This document shows, piece after piece, positions 63,403-64,000 of a DNA stretch of 64,000 bases. The stretch is from Nematostella vectensis (taxonomy: Eukaryota; Cnidaria; Anthozoa; Actiniaria; Edwardsiidae): contig NC_064036.1 of assembly GCF_932526225.1 (NCBI RefSeq), positions 124,001 to 188,000 of the forward strand, given 5' to 3'. Each line of letters starts with the position of its first letter. The first letter of the stretch is position 1. The position numbers and the translations under genes were made by a program. The notes under the pieces were generated by a model, which did not search any database, had not been told where the DNA came from, and saw only the letters and a program-made list of their open reading frames with translations.

Positions 63403-64000
63403 AAAGACGTAAGGGGGGAGAATATTGACATATTCATATTAGAATATTGACAAAATCCGCAATATTGTCTACGCTGACTAAGTAAAGCTGTATTTTACTT
63501 TAAAGGGGCAGCAGCATAGTACTGCGCATGTCTGGAGTCAGTGTTTATTGTAGGCTTTTAAGTGTCTACAAACATTTGAACTTTTTAAAAGCTGTCAATA
63601 CCTTATTAAATAATATGCAATATTATATTGAAAACTATGTTAATTGACAGTTTGTGGTCATTTTTTTGTTTTGTTTAAAGTCTCCCACATGTACCAAAAG
63701 CTCATAAGTCAGTATTAGAATTTCAATGAAGTTCATTGTGTCAGGGCTCTAGAGCTATTGCAAATCTCTTAAACATGACACTCCCGTTTTAAAGGAAAGT
63801 AAAAAAAAATCAAAATTGTTGGTGGGGGTCTCTGTTGTGATTGTTTTCTTTTTAGTGTTGTTCTATTATTATTATTATTTTCTTTTTTAGAGGGGGAGGG
63901 AAATTCAGCTAAAAATAGCCAAGGGTCAATTCAAGCAACTAGTACAAAAGATGTTTTTTTGCAGTCCTTTATTCAATATATTCAAGGTTATCATGCAATT
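63403..64000 (+). repeat. Satellite B unit 14, cut by window end
   Basis: These are the first 598 bp of a unit. It carries AAACATTTGAAC and TTAATTGACAG, as in units 10 and 11, and private CTCCCGTTTTAAAG near 63781 and GAGGGAAATTCAG near 63895. The array continues beyond the window. Confidence 0.9.

Larger units (their letters stand above)
36474..64000 (+). repeat. Satellite B array, ~2.0 kb tandem units
   Basis: Direct repeats are phased here on AAAGACGTAAGGGGGG at 36474, 38477, 40473, 42483, 44484, 46487, 48492, 50513, 53384, 55385, 57391, 59398, 61401 and 63403. Normal spacing is 1,996-2,021 bp; the 2,871 bp gap after 50513 holds an extra partial unit. Units differ by scattered substitutions and by microsatellite and A-tract lengths. 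There is no similarity to satellite A by eye apart from the tRNA-like module next to an A-tract. Recurrent open frames (60-146 codons) are present but show no recognisable domain. I do not recognise the family. Confidence 0.97.

Overview
This 64 kb window looks like constitutive repeat DNA from a eukaryote, most plausibly an invertebrate animal, although nothing in it fixes the phylum. I see no protein-coding gene, rRNA, intact tRNA, transposase or reverse transcriptase. The DNA is AT-rich, every open frame is short, and the frames recur only because the DNA beneath them is tandemly repeated. Two unrelated satellite families meet head to tail near position 36,473 with no spacer.

Region 1 (1-36,473) is satellite A: 67 direct repeats with a mean period of about 546 bp, measured from position 178 to 36,203. 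Each monomer carries, in order, a degenerate tRNA-like block on the minus strand, an AT-rich spacer, a foldback built from short inverted copies of a GGTTACATTCGGG motif, a BamHI-containing palindrome and an A/G-only tract. The monomers fall into recognisable types arranged in higher-order repeats. There is a four-type cycle (called P, Q, R and Z here; about 2.19 kb) at the left end and again, scrambled, at 18-28 kb. There is a nearly identical seven-monomer duplication of about 3.82 kb at 5.3-13 kb, and a six-monomer unit (Y-X-Y-X-Y-Z, about 3.28 kb) repeated twice at 29-35.6 kb. The last monomers before the junction carry many private changes, as array edges often do.

Region 2 (36,474-64,000) is satellite B: direct repeats of about 2,003 bp, comprising twelve complete units, one truncated unit plus a partial unit at an abnormal join (51,740/51,741), and a last unit cut by the window end. 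Each unit holds two TTAA-flanked palindromic-ended segments (286 bp and 109 bp) that look like non-autonomous piggyBac-type elements, ATT and TA microsatellites, and a GC-richer block of about 330 bp. That block contains a minus-strand tRNA-like T-arm/B-box followed directly by a T-run, a consensus-fitting A-box further upstream, and small perfect hairpins. Units occur as two haplotypes that partly alternate, plus near-identical neighbouring twins, which points to recent local amplification.

The main cross-cutting observation is that these otherwise dissimilar satellites both carry a tRNA-like B-box module in the same orientation, abutting an A-tract (a T-run on the minus strand). This suggests either that both arrays grew from tRNA-derived elements or that the module has a shared role, such as TFIIIC binding or short Pol III transcripts. 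That role is inference and was not tested here.
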